DNA of 48,140 nucleotides from Sphaerisporangium melleum (GCF_014646695.1 NZ_BMNT01000045.1:20672-68811); one strand, 5' to 3'; positions 16,676-24,638 are shown, counted from the first letter of the stretch. Notes: a model not told the origin generated them from the letters alone. Program-made: numbers and translations.

Positions 16676-16689
16676 CGCGAGATCTCGCG
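16676..16689. promoter_or_regulatory. 14-bp perfect palindrome upstream of metN
   Basis: CGCGAGATCTCGCG is a perfect palindrome about 70 bp before the metN start. A methionine-responsive repressor site would fit here, but I cannot match it to a known regulator. Confidence 0.4.
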
Positions 16690-16744
16690 CTCCCGGCCTC
16701 TCCCTCTGGCTCTTATCTTCGCACGCCCGCCTCCTAATTCAGGA

Positions 16745-16757
16745 TATAACCTACCTG
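16745..16757 (+). promoter_or_regulatory. -10 element of a leaderless metNIQ transcript
   Basis: TATAAC (16745-16750) lies six bases before the GTG of metN at 16757, and no ribosome site is present. This spacing puts transcription start at or next to the start codon, so translation is probably leaderless. The -35 region is weak. Confidence 0.55.
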
Positions 16758-17797
16758 TGATACATGTTTCCGGCCTGCGCAAGGTCTACGGCAACGGCGT
16801 CGTCGCGCTCGACGGGGTCGACCTCGACGTCCGTGAGGGCGAGATCTTCGGCGTGCTCGGACAGAGCGGCGCCGGGAAGAGCACTCTGCTGCGATGTGTC
16901 AACCTGCTCGAACGTCCCACCGCCGGCACCGTGACCGTCGACGGCCGGGAGCTGACCACGCTCGGCCAGGCGGAGCTGCGCCGGGCCAGGCAGGGCATCG
17001 GCATGATCCACCAGCACTTCGCCCTGCTGTCCTCCCGTACGGTCGCGGGCAACGTCGCCTTCCCCCTGGAGGTGGCAGGCGTGCCGCGCACCCGGCGCGC
17101 CGCCCGCGTCCGCGAGCTGCTGGAACTGGTCGGGCTGGCGGACAAGGCCTCGGCCCGCCCCGCGCAGCTCTCCGGAGGGCAGAAGCAACGCGTCGGCATC
17201 GCCCGCGCCCTCGCCGCCGGGCCCAAGGTGCTGCTGTCGGACGAGGCCACCAGCGCCCTGGACCCCGGCACGACGCAGTCGATCCTTGCCCTGCTCAAGC
17301 GCCTCAACGCCGAGCTGGGCCTGACGATCATGCTGATCACCCACGAGATGCACGTCATCAAGGCCATCTGCGACTCGGTGGCGATCATGCGGGACGGGCG
17401 GATCGCGGAGGCGGGCACCGTGGCGGAACTCGTCGCCCGGCCCGGCTCGCTGCTGACACGTGAGATCTTCCCGCTGCCCGAGCCGGCGCCGTCCGGCACG
17501 GTCACCCTCACCTTCGCCGGGCGGGCCGACGAGCCGGTGATCTCCGGGCTGGTGCGCAGGTTCGAGGTGGACGTCAACGTGCTCGGCGGCTCGCTGGAGG
17601 AGCTCGGCGGCCGCACGGTGGGCCGGCTGCGCGTACGGCTGGACGGTGGCGACCGCGCGGGCGCGCTCGCCTACCTGCGCGGCCGCGGCGTGCTCGTCGA
17701 GGAGGCCGGGCCGGAGGAGATCTCCGCCGAGTCCGCCGGAGGCACCGGGACCGCAGAGCCGATCGAGGCCGCCGGCGTCGTGGAGGAGGCCCGGTGA
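16757..17797 (+). CDS. metN: Methionine ABC transporter ATP-binding protein MetN
   Basis: A 346-residue ATPase with Walker A GQSGAGKST (35-43), Q-loop HQHFALLSS, signature LSGGQKQRVGIARAL, Walker B VLLSDEATSALD and the switch His in ITHEMH. A C-terminal NIL-type domain (about 260-325; VTLTFAGRADEPVISGLVRR, then FEVDVNVLGGSLEELG) is the methionine-binding regulatory domain that gives transinhibition in E. coli MetN. Its GTG start appears leaderless. The stop overlaps metI by 4 bp (GTGA). Drives uptake of methionine or its D-isomer and derivatives. Placed just before the cobalamin locus, which consumes SAM heavily and serves B12-dependent methionine synthase. Confidence 0.93.
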   Translation: MIHVSGLRKVYGNGVVALDGVDLDVREGEIFGVLGQSGAGKSTLLRCVNLLERPTAGTVTVDGRELTTLGQAELRRARQGIGMIHQHFALLSSRTVAGNVAFPLEVAGVPRTRRAARVRELLELVGLADKASARPAQLSGGQKQRVGIARALAAGPKVLLSDEATSALDPGTTQSILALLKRLNAELGLTIMLITHEMHVIKAICDSVAIMRDGRIAEAGTVAELVARPGSLLTREIFPLPEPAPSGTVTLTFAGRADEPVISGLVRRFEVDVNVLGGSLEELGGRTVGRLRVRLDGGDRAGALAYLRGRGVLVEEAGPEEISAESAGGTGTAEPIEAAGVVEEAR

Positions 17798-18450
17798 ACG
17801 CGGACGAGTTGATGCCAGCCCTGGGGCAGGCGACCGGCGAGACCGTCCAGATGGTGTTCTGGTCGGCACTGCTCACCCTGATCCTCGGCCTGCCGCTGGG
17901 CGTGCTGCTGGTCATCGCCGACCGCGGCGGCCTCGTCCCCGTCCCGCCGGTGAAGGCCCTGCTCGGCGGGGTCGTCAACGTCGGCCGCTCGCTGCCGTTC
18001 ATCGTGCTGATGGTCGCGATCCTGCCCTTCACCCGCCTGGTCACCGGCACCACGATCGGGACGGTCGCCGCCATCGTCCCGCTGACCCTCGGAGCCGTGC
18101 CGTTCTACGCCCGGCTGGTGGAGACGGCGCTGCGCGGCGTGGACCGGGAGGTCGTCGAGGCCGCCCAGGCCATGGGCGCGAGCCGCCTGCGCGTCATCGG
18201 CCGGGTGATGCTGCCCGAGGCGCTGCCCGGCCTGGTCGCCGGGCTGACCGTGACCATCGTGGCGCTGATCGGCTACTCGGCCATGGCGGGCGCGATCGGC
18301 GGCGGCGGGCTCGGCGACCTGGCCATCAGGTACGGCTACCAGCGCTTCGACACCGCCGTCATGGTCGTCACGGTCGTCCTGCTCGTGGTGGTCGTGCAGG
18401 TGGTGCAGAGCGTCGGCGACCTCGTGGCCCGCCGGCTGTCCCACAAGTGA
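17794..18450 (+). CDS. metI: Methionine ABC transporter permease MetI
   Basis: A 218-residue inner-membrane permease with about five transmembrane segments. The cytoplasmic EAA-type loop that docks onto MetN is visible as VVEAAQAMGASRLRVIGRVM followed by LPEALPG. The early VNVGRSLPFIVLMVAILPFT segment is characteristic of MetI. It overlaps metN by 4 bp and is followed by metQ after 54 bp. The length matches the family. Forms the channel dimer of the methionine importer. Confidence 0.93.
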   Translation: MNADELMPALGQATGETVQMVFWSALLTLILGLPLGVLLVIADRGGLVPVPPVKALLGGVVNVGRSLPFIVLMVAILPFTRLVTGTTIGTVAAIVPLTLGAVPFYARLVETALRGVDREVVEAAQAMGASRLRVIGRVMLPEALPGLVAGLTVTIVALIGYSAMAGAIGGGGLGDLAIRYGYQRFDTAVMVVTVVLLVVVVQVVQSVGDLVARRLSHK

Positions 18451-18504
18451 GCCCGCTCGCGAACCCCTGTGAATGGAATGTCCCGATGAGAAGGAGAAGT
18501 CCGG

Positions 18505-19332
18505 ATGCGTAAGTTGATCGGAGTCGTGGCCACCGCCGTGCTCGCCCTGACGGTCGCGGCGTGCGGCGGGCAGGGCGGTTCCGAGCCGGCCGCCGCCGGT
18601 GACGACGTGCTGACGGTCGGCGTCAGCCCTGTGCCGCACGGCGAGGTCCTGAAGTACGTCAAGGACAAGCTGGCCCCCGCCGCCGGGCTCAAGCTGGACA
18701 TCGTCGAGTTCACCGACTACGTCCAGCCGAACGTCCAGCTCCAGGAGGGCAGGCTGGACGCCAACTACTTCCAGCACCGGCCCTACCTCGCGGACTTCCT
18801 GAAGTCCAAGGGCGGCGCCGAGCTGACCTTCGTCCAGGCGGTCCACCTGGAGCCGCTCGGCCTGTACTCGCGGAAGGTCAAGAGCGCCGGCGAGCTGGCC
18901 TCCGGGGCGACCGTGGCGGTGCCCAACGACGCCACCAACCTCGGCCGTTCGCTGAAGCTGCTGGAGGATAACGGCCTGATCAAGCTCAAGCCGGGCGTCG
19001 GCACCGCCGCCACCGAGCGGGACGTGGCGGACAACCCGAAGAAGCTCGAGTTCAAGCCGCTGGAGGCCGCCCAGCTTCCGCGCTCCCTCGAGGACGTGGA
19101 CGCCGCCGTCATCAACGGGAACTACGCGCTGGAGGCGAAGCTCACCCCGGCCTCCGACGCCCTGGTGCTGGAGAAGGCCGAGAACAACCCCTACGCGAAC
19201 GGCCTGGTCGTCCTCAAGGGCCACGAGAACGACCCCCAGATCAAGAAGCTGGCGCAGCTCCTCGCGGGCCCCGAGGTGAAGAAGTTCATCGAGGACACCT
19301 ACAAGGGCTCGGTCATCTCCGCGACCGGCTGA
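18505..19332 (+). CDS. metQ: Methionine-binding lipoprotein MetQ
   Basis: A 275-residue NlpA/MetQ lipoprotein. The signal peptide MRKLIGVVATAVLALTVAAC ends in a lipobox with the lipidated Cys at residue 20. The mature protein shows family landmarks VGVSPVPHGEVLKYVKDKL, DANYFQHRPYL, GATVAVPNDATNLGRSLKLL and AAVINGNYALEA, which line the methionine pocket. AAGGAGAAG precedes the ATG. Last gene of metNIQ. It is anchored on the outer face of the membrane and delivers substrate to MetI. Confidence 0.95.
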   Translation: MRKLIGVVATAVLALTVAACGGQGGSEPAAAGDDVLTVGVSPVPHGEVLKYVKDKLAPAAGLKLDIVEFTDYVQPNVQLQEGRLDANYFQHRPYLADFLKSKGGAELTFVQAVHLEPLGLYSRKVKSAGELASGATVAVPNDATNLGRSLKLLEDNGLIKLKPGVGTAATERDVADNPKKLEFKPLEAAQLPRSLEDVDAAVINGNYALEAKLTPASDALVLEKAENNPYANGLVVLKGHENDPQIKKLAQLLAGPEVKKFIEDTYKGSVISATG

Positions 19333-19368
19333 CGCCACCCCCTGCGGACGCGTCGTGGTGGGCGGGCG

Positions 19369-19950
19369 TCAGGTGGGGCGGGGGAAGCGGAGGCGCCAGC
19401 GGCCGCCGGCGGTGGTGAGCCGGACGGTGGCCAGGGGTTCGACGTCGATGGCGGAGAACGCCGTGGTGGCCGCGTCCAGGACGTGGACGAGGGCGGCTCT
19501 GATCACATCGGGGTGAGTCACGGCGATCACCCGCCCGGACGGCTCGCGGCGGGAGGCGAGCCAGGCGGCGACCCGCTCGACCAGGGCGAGGACGGATTCG
19601 CCGCCGTGCGGGGCGGCCGCCGGGTCGGTGAGCCACGCGGCCGGCCCCGCAGGGTCCTCCGCCTGGATTTCCGCCAGGCTGCGGCCGGCCCACCGGCCGT
19701 GGTCGCGGTCGCGCAGCCGATCGTCCACGACCGCGGCGGCCAGGCCCAGGCCCTCCGCCGTCTCCCGGCAGCGGCGTGCGGGCCCGCACAGGACGACGCC
19801 TTCCGGTCGCCCGGGGGAGGCGAACGAAGGGGCGGCACGGGCGGTGTCGCGGTGGCCGCCCTCGTCCAGCCCGTCGTCGTCGGTGGGGAACACCGCTCGC
19901 CGGAGTGCCTCCGTGGAACCGTGGCAGACGAGGGTGATTCGGACGGTCAT
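19369..19950 (-). CDS. Histidine phosphatase family protein (CobC-like?)
   Basis: A 193-residue phosphoglycerate-mutase-fold protein. The N-terminal catalytic motif, normally RHG, is CHG here (LVCHGST; C9-H10-G11): the His nucleophile is present but the phosphate-binding Arg is Cys. The later parts are regular: LCGPARRCRETAEGL, DDRLRDRDHGRWAGRSLAEI and the second catalytic His in VTHPDVIRA. Location next to cobalamin genes suggests an alpha-ribazole phosphatase-like role (CobC). The lost Arg makes full activity doubtful. The ATG at 19950 is inside the first unit of a tandem 89-bp repeat; the longer open frame upstream is repeat read-through. Confidence 0.72.
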   Translation of the reverse strand: MTVRITLVCHGSTEALRRAVFPTDDDGLDEGGHRDTARAAPSFASPGRPEGVVLCGPARRCRETAEGLGLAAAVVDDRLRDRDHGRWAGRSLAEIQAEDPAGPAAWLTDPAAAPHGGESVLALVERVAAWLASRREPSGRVIAVTHPDVIRAALVHVLDAATTAFSAIDVEPLATVRLTTAGGRWRLRFPRPT

Positions 19951-20128
19951 CGTGCGTGCTCTCTGTCGTCGGGTGGGGATGCCGCTCGCCGGTGTACTTC
20001 CGTTGAACCGTGCCAGAGCAGGGTCATTCGGACGGTCGTCGTGGGTGCTTTCTGTCGTCGAGCGGGAGCGTCGGCCGTCGGCGCGCTTCTGATGGGCCGT
20101 GGCCGACCAGGGCGATTCGGGCGGTCGT
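19862..20128 (-). repeat. Three 89-bp tandem copies of the phosphatase gene start
   Basis: The first 89 bp of the phosphatase gene (19862-19950) are followed upstream by two diverged copies with start-equivalent positions at 20039 and 20128, exactly 89 bp apart. The start codon is ATG in the first, but ACG and a non-start in the others. Translations keep the pattern: RITLVCHGSTEALRR, RMTLLWHGSTEVHRR, RIALVGHGPSEARRR. Since 89 is not a multiple of 3, the copies cannot extend one protein, and I regard them as decayed duplications. Confidence 0.85.
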
Positions 20129-20194
20129 CGGGCGTGTTTTCTGGTGGACGGAAGGGGGGTTTGTCGGATTCGCCGCATTGACGGGGTGGCCGTT

Positions 20195-20345
20195 CCCGCG
20201 TACCGTCCAAGCGACATCGTTGACGGTGTGGGGAAGCCAGCGAAATTCTGGCACGGCCGCGCCACTGTGACCGGTCCCGCGGGACCGGAAGTCAGACCCT
20301 CCGTCGTCGCAGCCCCATCCACAGGGACGCGTGATCCCAAGGAGG
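20195..20345 (+). ncRNA. Cobalamin (adenosylcobalamin) riboswitch
   Basis: The conserved B12-box GCCACTGTGA is at 20261-20270. It is preceded by GGGGAAGCCAGCGAAATTC and GGCACGGCCGC, and followed by a hairpin CCGGTCCCGCGGGACCGG and AAGTCAGACC, the usual order of the aptamer core. It ends about 10-50 bases before the ribosome site AAGGAGG of cbtB, so translation-level control of the predicted cobalt transporter is likely. High adenosylcobalamin should shut off cobalt uptake. Exact ends are estimates. Confidence 0.9.
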
Positions 20346-20353
20346 CGACTTCC

Positions 20354-20566
20354 ATGGCCCAGCCTGCCATTTCTCACCCCCGGTCTGTTCCGCTCAGCAT
20401 CCCCGTCCGCGACGTACTGCCCTGGGCGATCTTCGCCGGCGTGCTCGCCCTCGCCCTGATCTACTTCGTCGGCGCGGAGCAGGGAGCGACCTCGCTGATC
20501 TCCGGCGACCTCGTCCACGAGTTCGTCCACGACGGGCGTCACCTCCTCGGCTTCCCCTGCCACTGA
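20354..20566 (+). CDS. cbtB: CbtB cobalt transporter subunit
   Basis: A 70-residue protein with one transmembrane helix (VLPWAIFAGVLALALIYFVG) and a His-rich C-terminus (LVHEFVHDGRHLLGFPCH) that would bind Co2+. This is the CbtB pattern, predicted from genome context to act with CbtA in cobalt import. Start ATG follows AAGGAGG. It is the first gene behind the B12 riboswitch, and cbtA follows after 22 bp. Confidence 0.92.
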   Translation: MAQPAISHPRSVPLSIPVRDVLPWAIFAGVLALALIYFVGAEQGATSLISGDLVHEFVHDGRHLLGFPCH

Positions 20567-20588
20567 CCCGGCGACCGGTACTCACAGC

Positions 20589-21353
20589 ATGGTCAAGAAC
20601 CTGCTGGTCCGCGGCATGCTCGCGGGCCTCGCCGCCGCCGCCCTCGCCCTGGTGTTCGCCTGGATCTTCGGCGAGCCCCAGGTCGGGGCGGCCATCGCCC
20701 TCGAAGGCCACACCCCGCACGGGGGGCATGACCCCGTGGCCACCGTTCCCGAGGCCGGGGCCGATGACGGCCCGGTCAGCCGGACCGTCCAGTCCACCAT
20801 CGGGCTCGCCGCGGCCGTCGGCGTCTACGGCGTCGCCGTCGGCGGGATCTTCGCGCTCGTGTTCGCCCTCGTGTACGGGCGGCTGGGCGCGTTCGGAGCC
20901 AGGGCCACGGCCGCCCTGCTCGCCGTGGGCGCGTTCGTCACGGTGAGCCTGGTCCCGTTCCTGAAGTACCCCGCCAACCCGCCGGCGGTCGGCCACCCGG
21001 ACACCATCGGCCGGCGCACCGCCCTGTACGTCACCTTCGTGACGATCGTCGTCCTGCTCGGCGTGGGCGCGGTGCTGCTGGAGCGGTGGCTGGCGCGCCG
21101 GTACCGCAACGCGGACGCGGCGGTCCTCGCCGTGGTCGCCTTCCTCGCCGCGGTGACCGCCGCCGCGCTGCTGATGCCAGGAGTCGAGGAACTGCCCGCG
21201 GAGTTCCCCGCGGGGTTGCTGTGGCGGTTCCGGCTCGCGTCGATCGGCACCCATGCCCTGCTGTGGAGCGGTATGGGGCTGTTCTTCGGCCTGCTCGCCG
21301 AACGACTGCTCACCCCGTCCGCTATCAGGGCGAACGCCCCGTCCACCGTCTGA
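20589..21353 (+). CDS. cbtA: CbtA cobalt transporter subunit
   Basis: A 254-residue membrane protein with about five to six transmembrane segments. The first (LLVRGMLAGLAAAALALVFA) is followed by a His-containing extracytoplasmic loop (GHTPHGGHDP). The conserved SLVPFLKYPANPPAVGHPDT motif and a C-terminal HALLWSGMGLFFGLLAERL segment are typical of CbtA. It probably forms a two-gene cobalt uptake unit with cbtB under riboswitch control. The last codons lie in the first unit of a tandem repeat that continues past the stop. Confidence 0.9.
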   Translation: MVKNLLVRGMLAGLAAAALALVFAWIFGEPQVGAAIALEGHTPHGGHDPVATVPEAGADDGPVSRTVQSTIGLAAAVGVYGVAVGGIFALVFALVYGRLGAFGARATAALLAVGAFVTVSLVPFLKYPANPPAVGHPDTIGRRTALYVTFVTIVVLLGVGAVLLERWLARRYRNADAAVLAVVAFLAAVTAAALLMPGVEELPAEFPAGLLWRFRLASIGTHALLWSGMGLFFGLLAERLLTPSAIRANAPSTV

Positions 21354-21530
21354 GCGCCCCCCGGGCGAACGCGTCCACCCCTTCGATCTCCGGGCGAACG
21401 CCTCGTCCACCGCGTGAGCGCTCTTAGGTGAACGCCTTGTCCACTGCCTGAGCGCTCCTGGGTGAACGTCCCGTCCACCGCCTGAGCAATTTCCGGGCCA
21501 ACGCCTTGTCCACCGCTTGAGCCGATCTCC
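21327..21530. repeat. Degenerate 32-35 bp tandem repeat at the cbtA 3' end
   Basis: Six diverged copies of a unit built on GGGCGAACGCC...GTCCACCG...TGAGCG. The GTCCAC core falls at about 21341, 21373, 21405, 21439, 21473 and 21508. The first unit contains the last codons and the stop of cbtA, and most later copies repeat the same TGA. It lies in the 240-bp gap before the chelatase gene, where no gene is visible. Confidence 0.85.
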
Positions 21531-21593
21531 CTCGTCCGGTGCCCGCCGGCCCCGTCGGCTCCGGCGTGGGCGCCGCTGGAAGGACCATCTGAC

Positions 21594-23978
21594 ATGCCGG
21601 ACCGGCCCACGACGGCCGTACGTCACACTCCGCAAGCTGCCCGCCCGGCGGAGCCCGCCGGTTCCGCCGGGGTCGCGCACTATCCGTTCACCGCGGTCGT
21701 GGGCCACGACGACCTCAAGCTGGCGCTGATCCTCAACGCGGTGTCCCCGCGTACCGGCGGTGTGCTGGTCCGCGGGGAGAAGGGGACGGCCAAGTCGACG
21801 ATCGTCCGGGCCTTGGCCGCGCTGCTCCCGCCGGTCGCGGTCGTCGCGCGATGCAGGTTCTCCTGTGACCCGGCCGCACCGGACCCCGGCTGCCCGGACG
21901 GCCCGCATCACCTGGACGGACCACACCATTCGGAAGGTCCACGCTCCGTGGACGGTCCGCGTGCCCAAGATGGCCCGCACGATTCCGACGTACCGCGTTC
22001 CCAGGACGGTCCGCGCTTCCAGGACGGTCCGCGTTCTCTGGAGGGTTCGCGTGACGAGGCGTCCGCGGTCGTCCGGCCGGCCCGGCTGGTGGAACTGCCG
22101 GTCGGCGCCTCCGAGGACCGCCTCGCCGGCGCGCTGGACCTGGAACGGGCGCTGACCGAGGGCGTCAAAGCGTTCGAACCGGGTCTGCTCGCGGCGGCCC
22201 ACCGGGGCGTCCTGTACGTGGACGAGGTCAACCTGCTGCACGACCATCTCGTGGACCTGCTGTTGGACGCCGCCGCCCTCGGCACCTGCTACGTGGAGCG
22301 CGACACCGTGTCGGTGCGGCACGCGGCGCGCTTCCTCCTGGTGGGCACGATGAACCCCGAGGAGGGCGAGCTGCGTCCCCAGCTCCTCGACCGCTTCGGC
22401 CTGACCGTTGAGGTCGTGGCCTCCCGGGATCCGGCCGAGCGTGCCGAGGTCGTGCGGCGCAGGCTGGCGTTCGAGGACGACCCGGACGGCTTCGTCCGGC
22501 GGTGGCGGGAGGAGGAGCGGGCCCTGGCCGCGCGCATCGCCGAGGCGAGGGCACGCCTGGCCCGCATTCAGCTGCCGGACGCCGCCCTGCGCACGATCGC
22601 CACGGTGTGCGCCGGTCTGGGCGTGGACGGAATGCGCGCCGACCTGATCACCGCGCACGCCGCGGCGGCGCACGCGGCCTGGCGGGGGGACATCCGGGTC
22701 ACCGAGGAGGACATCCGGCAGGCCGCCCGGCTCGCTCTGCCGCACCGGCGCAGGCGCGACCCGTTCGACGCGCCCGGCCTGAACGAGGACGAACTGGACG
22801 ACCTGCTCCGCGACGCCGCCTCCGGCCTGGACGACGACCCGGATCCGGGGCCTCCCGGTGGTGGCCAAGACGGCTCCGAGGCGGTGCCAGGGACGTCGTC
22901 CGATCGCGGGACGGACGCCGACCGACGGCAGGACCCGCTGCCGGAATCAACCGTGCCCCACGGCCGAGCGTCGGGCCAGGGACGTGATCGATCTCAGGCC
23001 GACGACGATCTCCATCACGGCCCGGAGCGAGACCGAGGCCGGGACCACGAGCAAGGCCGGGAGCAAGACCCCGGCCGGGTTCAGCAGGACGGTACGGGTC
23101 AGGGGCAGGACGTCCGGCCGGGAGCGGCGGCGGCACCGAACGGTGCGGCGGCGGACGTTCCAGGACAGCCGGCCGCGCCGCCCGGGGACCCGTACCGGGT
23201 ACGGGCGCTCACCGTCCCCGGGCTCGGTACCGGCGCCCCCGGACGCCGGTCACGCGCGCGCACCTCGCATGGACGGGTCACCGGGGCACGGGTGCCGTCC
23301 GGCCGTCCCGGTGTCCCGCATCTGACCGCGACGGTCCGCGCCGCCGCCCCGTACCAGCGGGAACGCGGCAGGACCGGGCCCGGGCTGGTCATCCGGCGCG
23401 CCGACGTCCGCGAGGCGGTACGCGAAGGACGGGAGGGCAACCTCGTGCTGTTCGTCGTGGACGCGAGCGGATCGATGGCGGCCCGCCGCCGCATGGGAGC
23501 GGTCAAGGGAGCCGTACTGAGCCTGCTGCTGGACGCCTACCAGCGCCGCGACAAGATCGGCCTGGTCACCTTCCGCGGGGCCGGCGCCGAGCTGGTCCTG
23601 CCGCCGACCTCGTCGGTGGAGGCGGGAGCGGCCCGGCTGCGCGACCTGCCGACCGGAGGGCGCACGCCGCTCGCCGAGGGGCTGCGCCGTGCCGCCGGGG
23701 TGGTCCGCGCGGAACGCCTGCGCGACCCTTCGCGCAGGCCGCTGCTCGTCGTGGTCACCGACGGGCGCGCCACCGCGGGCACCGAGGGGGACGTGCGCCG
23801 CGCCGCCGCGCCGCTCAGGGGCGTCGCCGCCGTGGTGGTCGACTGCGAGACCGGCCCGGTACGGCTGGGGCTCGCCGCGCGCCTCGCGGCACTCCTGCGC
23901 GGAGAGTCCGTCCACCTGGCGGACCTGGCGGCCGGCGGGCTGCGCGATCTCGTCCGCGAACGACGGAAGGCGGCCTGA
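21594..23978 (+). CDS. Magnesium-chelatase-type AAA+/VWA protein (putative cobaltochelatase subunit)
   Basis: A 794-residue fusion of ChlI/BchI-like ATPase and ChlD/BchD-like VWA domain. Walker A GEKGTAKST is at 61-69, Walker B is in GVLYVDEVNLL, and a sensor region reads VGTMNPEEGELRPQLLDRFG. An acidic, Gln/Asp/Arg-rich linker (about 415-530) leads to a C-terminal VWA domain with MIDAS DASGSM. In actinobacteria this protein is taken to energise cobalt insertion into hydrogenobyrinate a,c-diamide with CobN, which is not in this window. The residues CRFSC...CPDGPH near 87-105 are a family feature, and the 18-bp repeat expansion begins right there. First of the chelatase-cobO-cobB-cobL series. 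Confidence 0.88.
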   Translation: MPDRPTTAVRHTPQAARPAEPAGSAGVAHYPFTAVVGHDDLKLALILNAVSPRTGGVLVRGEKGTAKSTIVRALAALLPPVAVVARCRFSCDPAAPDPGCPDGPHHLDGPHHSEGPRSVDGPRAQDGPHDSDVPRSQDGPRFQDGPRSLEGSRDEASAVVRPARLVELPVGASEDRLAGALDLERALTEGVKAFEPGLLAAAHRGVLYVDEVNLLHDHLVDLLLDAAALGTCYVERDTVSVRHAARFLLVGTMNPEEGELRPQLLDRFGLTVEVVASRDPAERAEVVRRRLAFEDDPDGFVRRWREEERALAARIAEARARLARIQLPDAALRTIATVCAGLGVDGMRADLITAHAAAAHAAWRGDIRVTEEDIRQAARLALPHRRRRDPFDAPGLNEDELDDLLRDAASGLDDDPDPGPPGGGQDGSEAVPGTSSDRGTDADRRQDPLPESTVPHGRASGQGRDRSQADDDLHHGPERDRGRDHEQGREQDPGRVQQDGTGQGQDVRPGAAAAPNGAAADVPGQPAAPPGDPYRVRALTVPGLGTGAPGRRSRARTSHGRVTGARVPSGRPGVPHLTATVRAAAPYQRERGRTGPGLVIRRADVREAVREGREGNLVLFVVDASGSMAARRRMGAVKGAVLSLLLDAYQRRDKIGLVTFRGAGAELVLPPTSSVEAGAARLRDLPTGGRTPLAEGLRRAAGVVRAERLRDPSRRPLLVVVTDGRATAGTEGDVRRAAAPLRGVAAVVVDCETGPVRLGLAARLAALLRGESVHLADLAAGGLRDLVRERRKAA
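21894..22055 (+). repeat. In-frame 18-bp tandem repeat inside the chelatase gene
   Basis: About nine copies of an 18-bp unit like GACGGTCCGCGTTCCCAG, encoding six-residue units DGPHHL, DGPHHS, EGPRSV, DGPRAQ, DGPHDS and so on (residues 101-154). It lies between the Cys pair of the ATPase domain and the VRPARLVELPVGASED strand, so it is a surface insertion that keeps the frame. Confidence 0.85.
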
Positions 23979-24035
23979 CATGCGGGCGGACCGCCCCAGG
24001 GCTGCCGCGCCGACCAGGGGAAAGGCAGGCTGAGG

Positions 24036-24638
24036 ATGCCGCAGGGGAAACCGGAACAGGTGCCGGACGACGGCCTGACGACGCGGCAGCGCCGCAACCG
24101 CCCGCTCGTCCTGGTGCACACCGGGCCCGGTAAGGGCAAGTCGACGGCCGCCTTCGGGCTGGCCCTGCGGGCGTGGAACCAGGGCTGGCCGATCGGCGTG
24201 TTCCAGTTCGTCAAGTCCGCCAAGTGGCGCGTCGGGGAGGAACGTGCCCTCGCGGTACTCGGCGCGTCCGGGGAGGGCGGCACCGTGGCCTGGCACAAGA
24301 TGGGCGACGGCTGGTCCTGGGTCAGGAAGGGCGGGACCGAGGAGGACCACGCGGCCGACGCGCGCGAGGGCTGGGCGCAGATCAAGCGGGACCTGGCCGC
24401 GCAGACGTACCGGCTGTACGTGCTGGACGAATTCACCTATCCGATCAAATGGGGCTGGATCGACGTCGAGGACGTCGCCGCCGCGCTCGCCGCCCGCCCC
24501 GGCGGCCAGCACGTCGTGATCACCGGGCGGGACGCGCACCCGCGCCTGCTGGAGGTCGCCGACCTGGTCACCGAGATGACCAAGGTCCGGCACCCGATGG
24601 ACGCGGGACAGAAGGGTCAGAAGGGCATCGAATGGTGA
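24036..24638 (+). CDS. cobO: Corrinoid adenosyltransferase CobO
   Basis: A 200-residue CobA/CobO-type ATP:cob(I)yrinic acid a,c-diamide adenosyltransferase. The unusual P-loop TGPGKGKST, the GWPIGVFQFVKSAKWRVGEE segment, WSWVRKGGTEED, the VLDEFTYPIKWGWID strand and VITGRDAHPRLLEVADLVTE are all family hallmarks. It adds the upper 5'-deoxyadenosyl ligand to the corrinoid. The short spacing to the chelatase gene and a 7-bp overlap with cobB indicate one operon. Confidence 0.95.
   Translation: MPQGKPEQVPDDGLTTRQRRNRPLVLVHTGPGKGKSTAAFGLALRAWNQGWPIGVFQFVKSAKWRVGEERALAVLGASGEGGTVAWHKMGDGWSWVRKGGTEEDHAADAREGWAQIKRDLAAQTYRLYVLDEFTYPIKWGWIDVEDVAAALAARPGGQHVVITGRDAHPRLLEVADLVTEMTKVRHPMDAGQKGQKGIEW

Noticed and set aside
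16237-16756. SAM riboswitch before metN
   Set aside because: No segment fits a SAM aptamer core, and the promoter appears to give a leaderless transcript.
21327-21530. Possible CRISPR array
   Set aside because: Units are adjacent and diverged with no unique spacers, and no cas gene is near.
20394-22868. 824-codon minus-strand open frame across cbtB, cbtA and the chelatase
   Set aside because: No domain, low-complexity composition; the opposite strand carries well-matched families.
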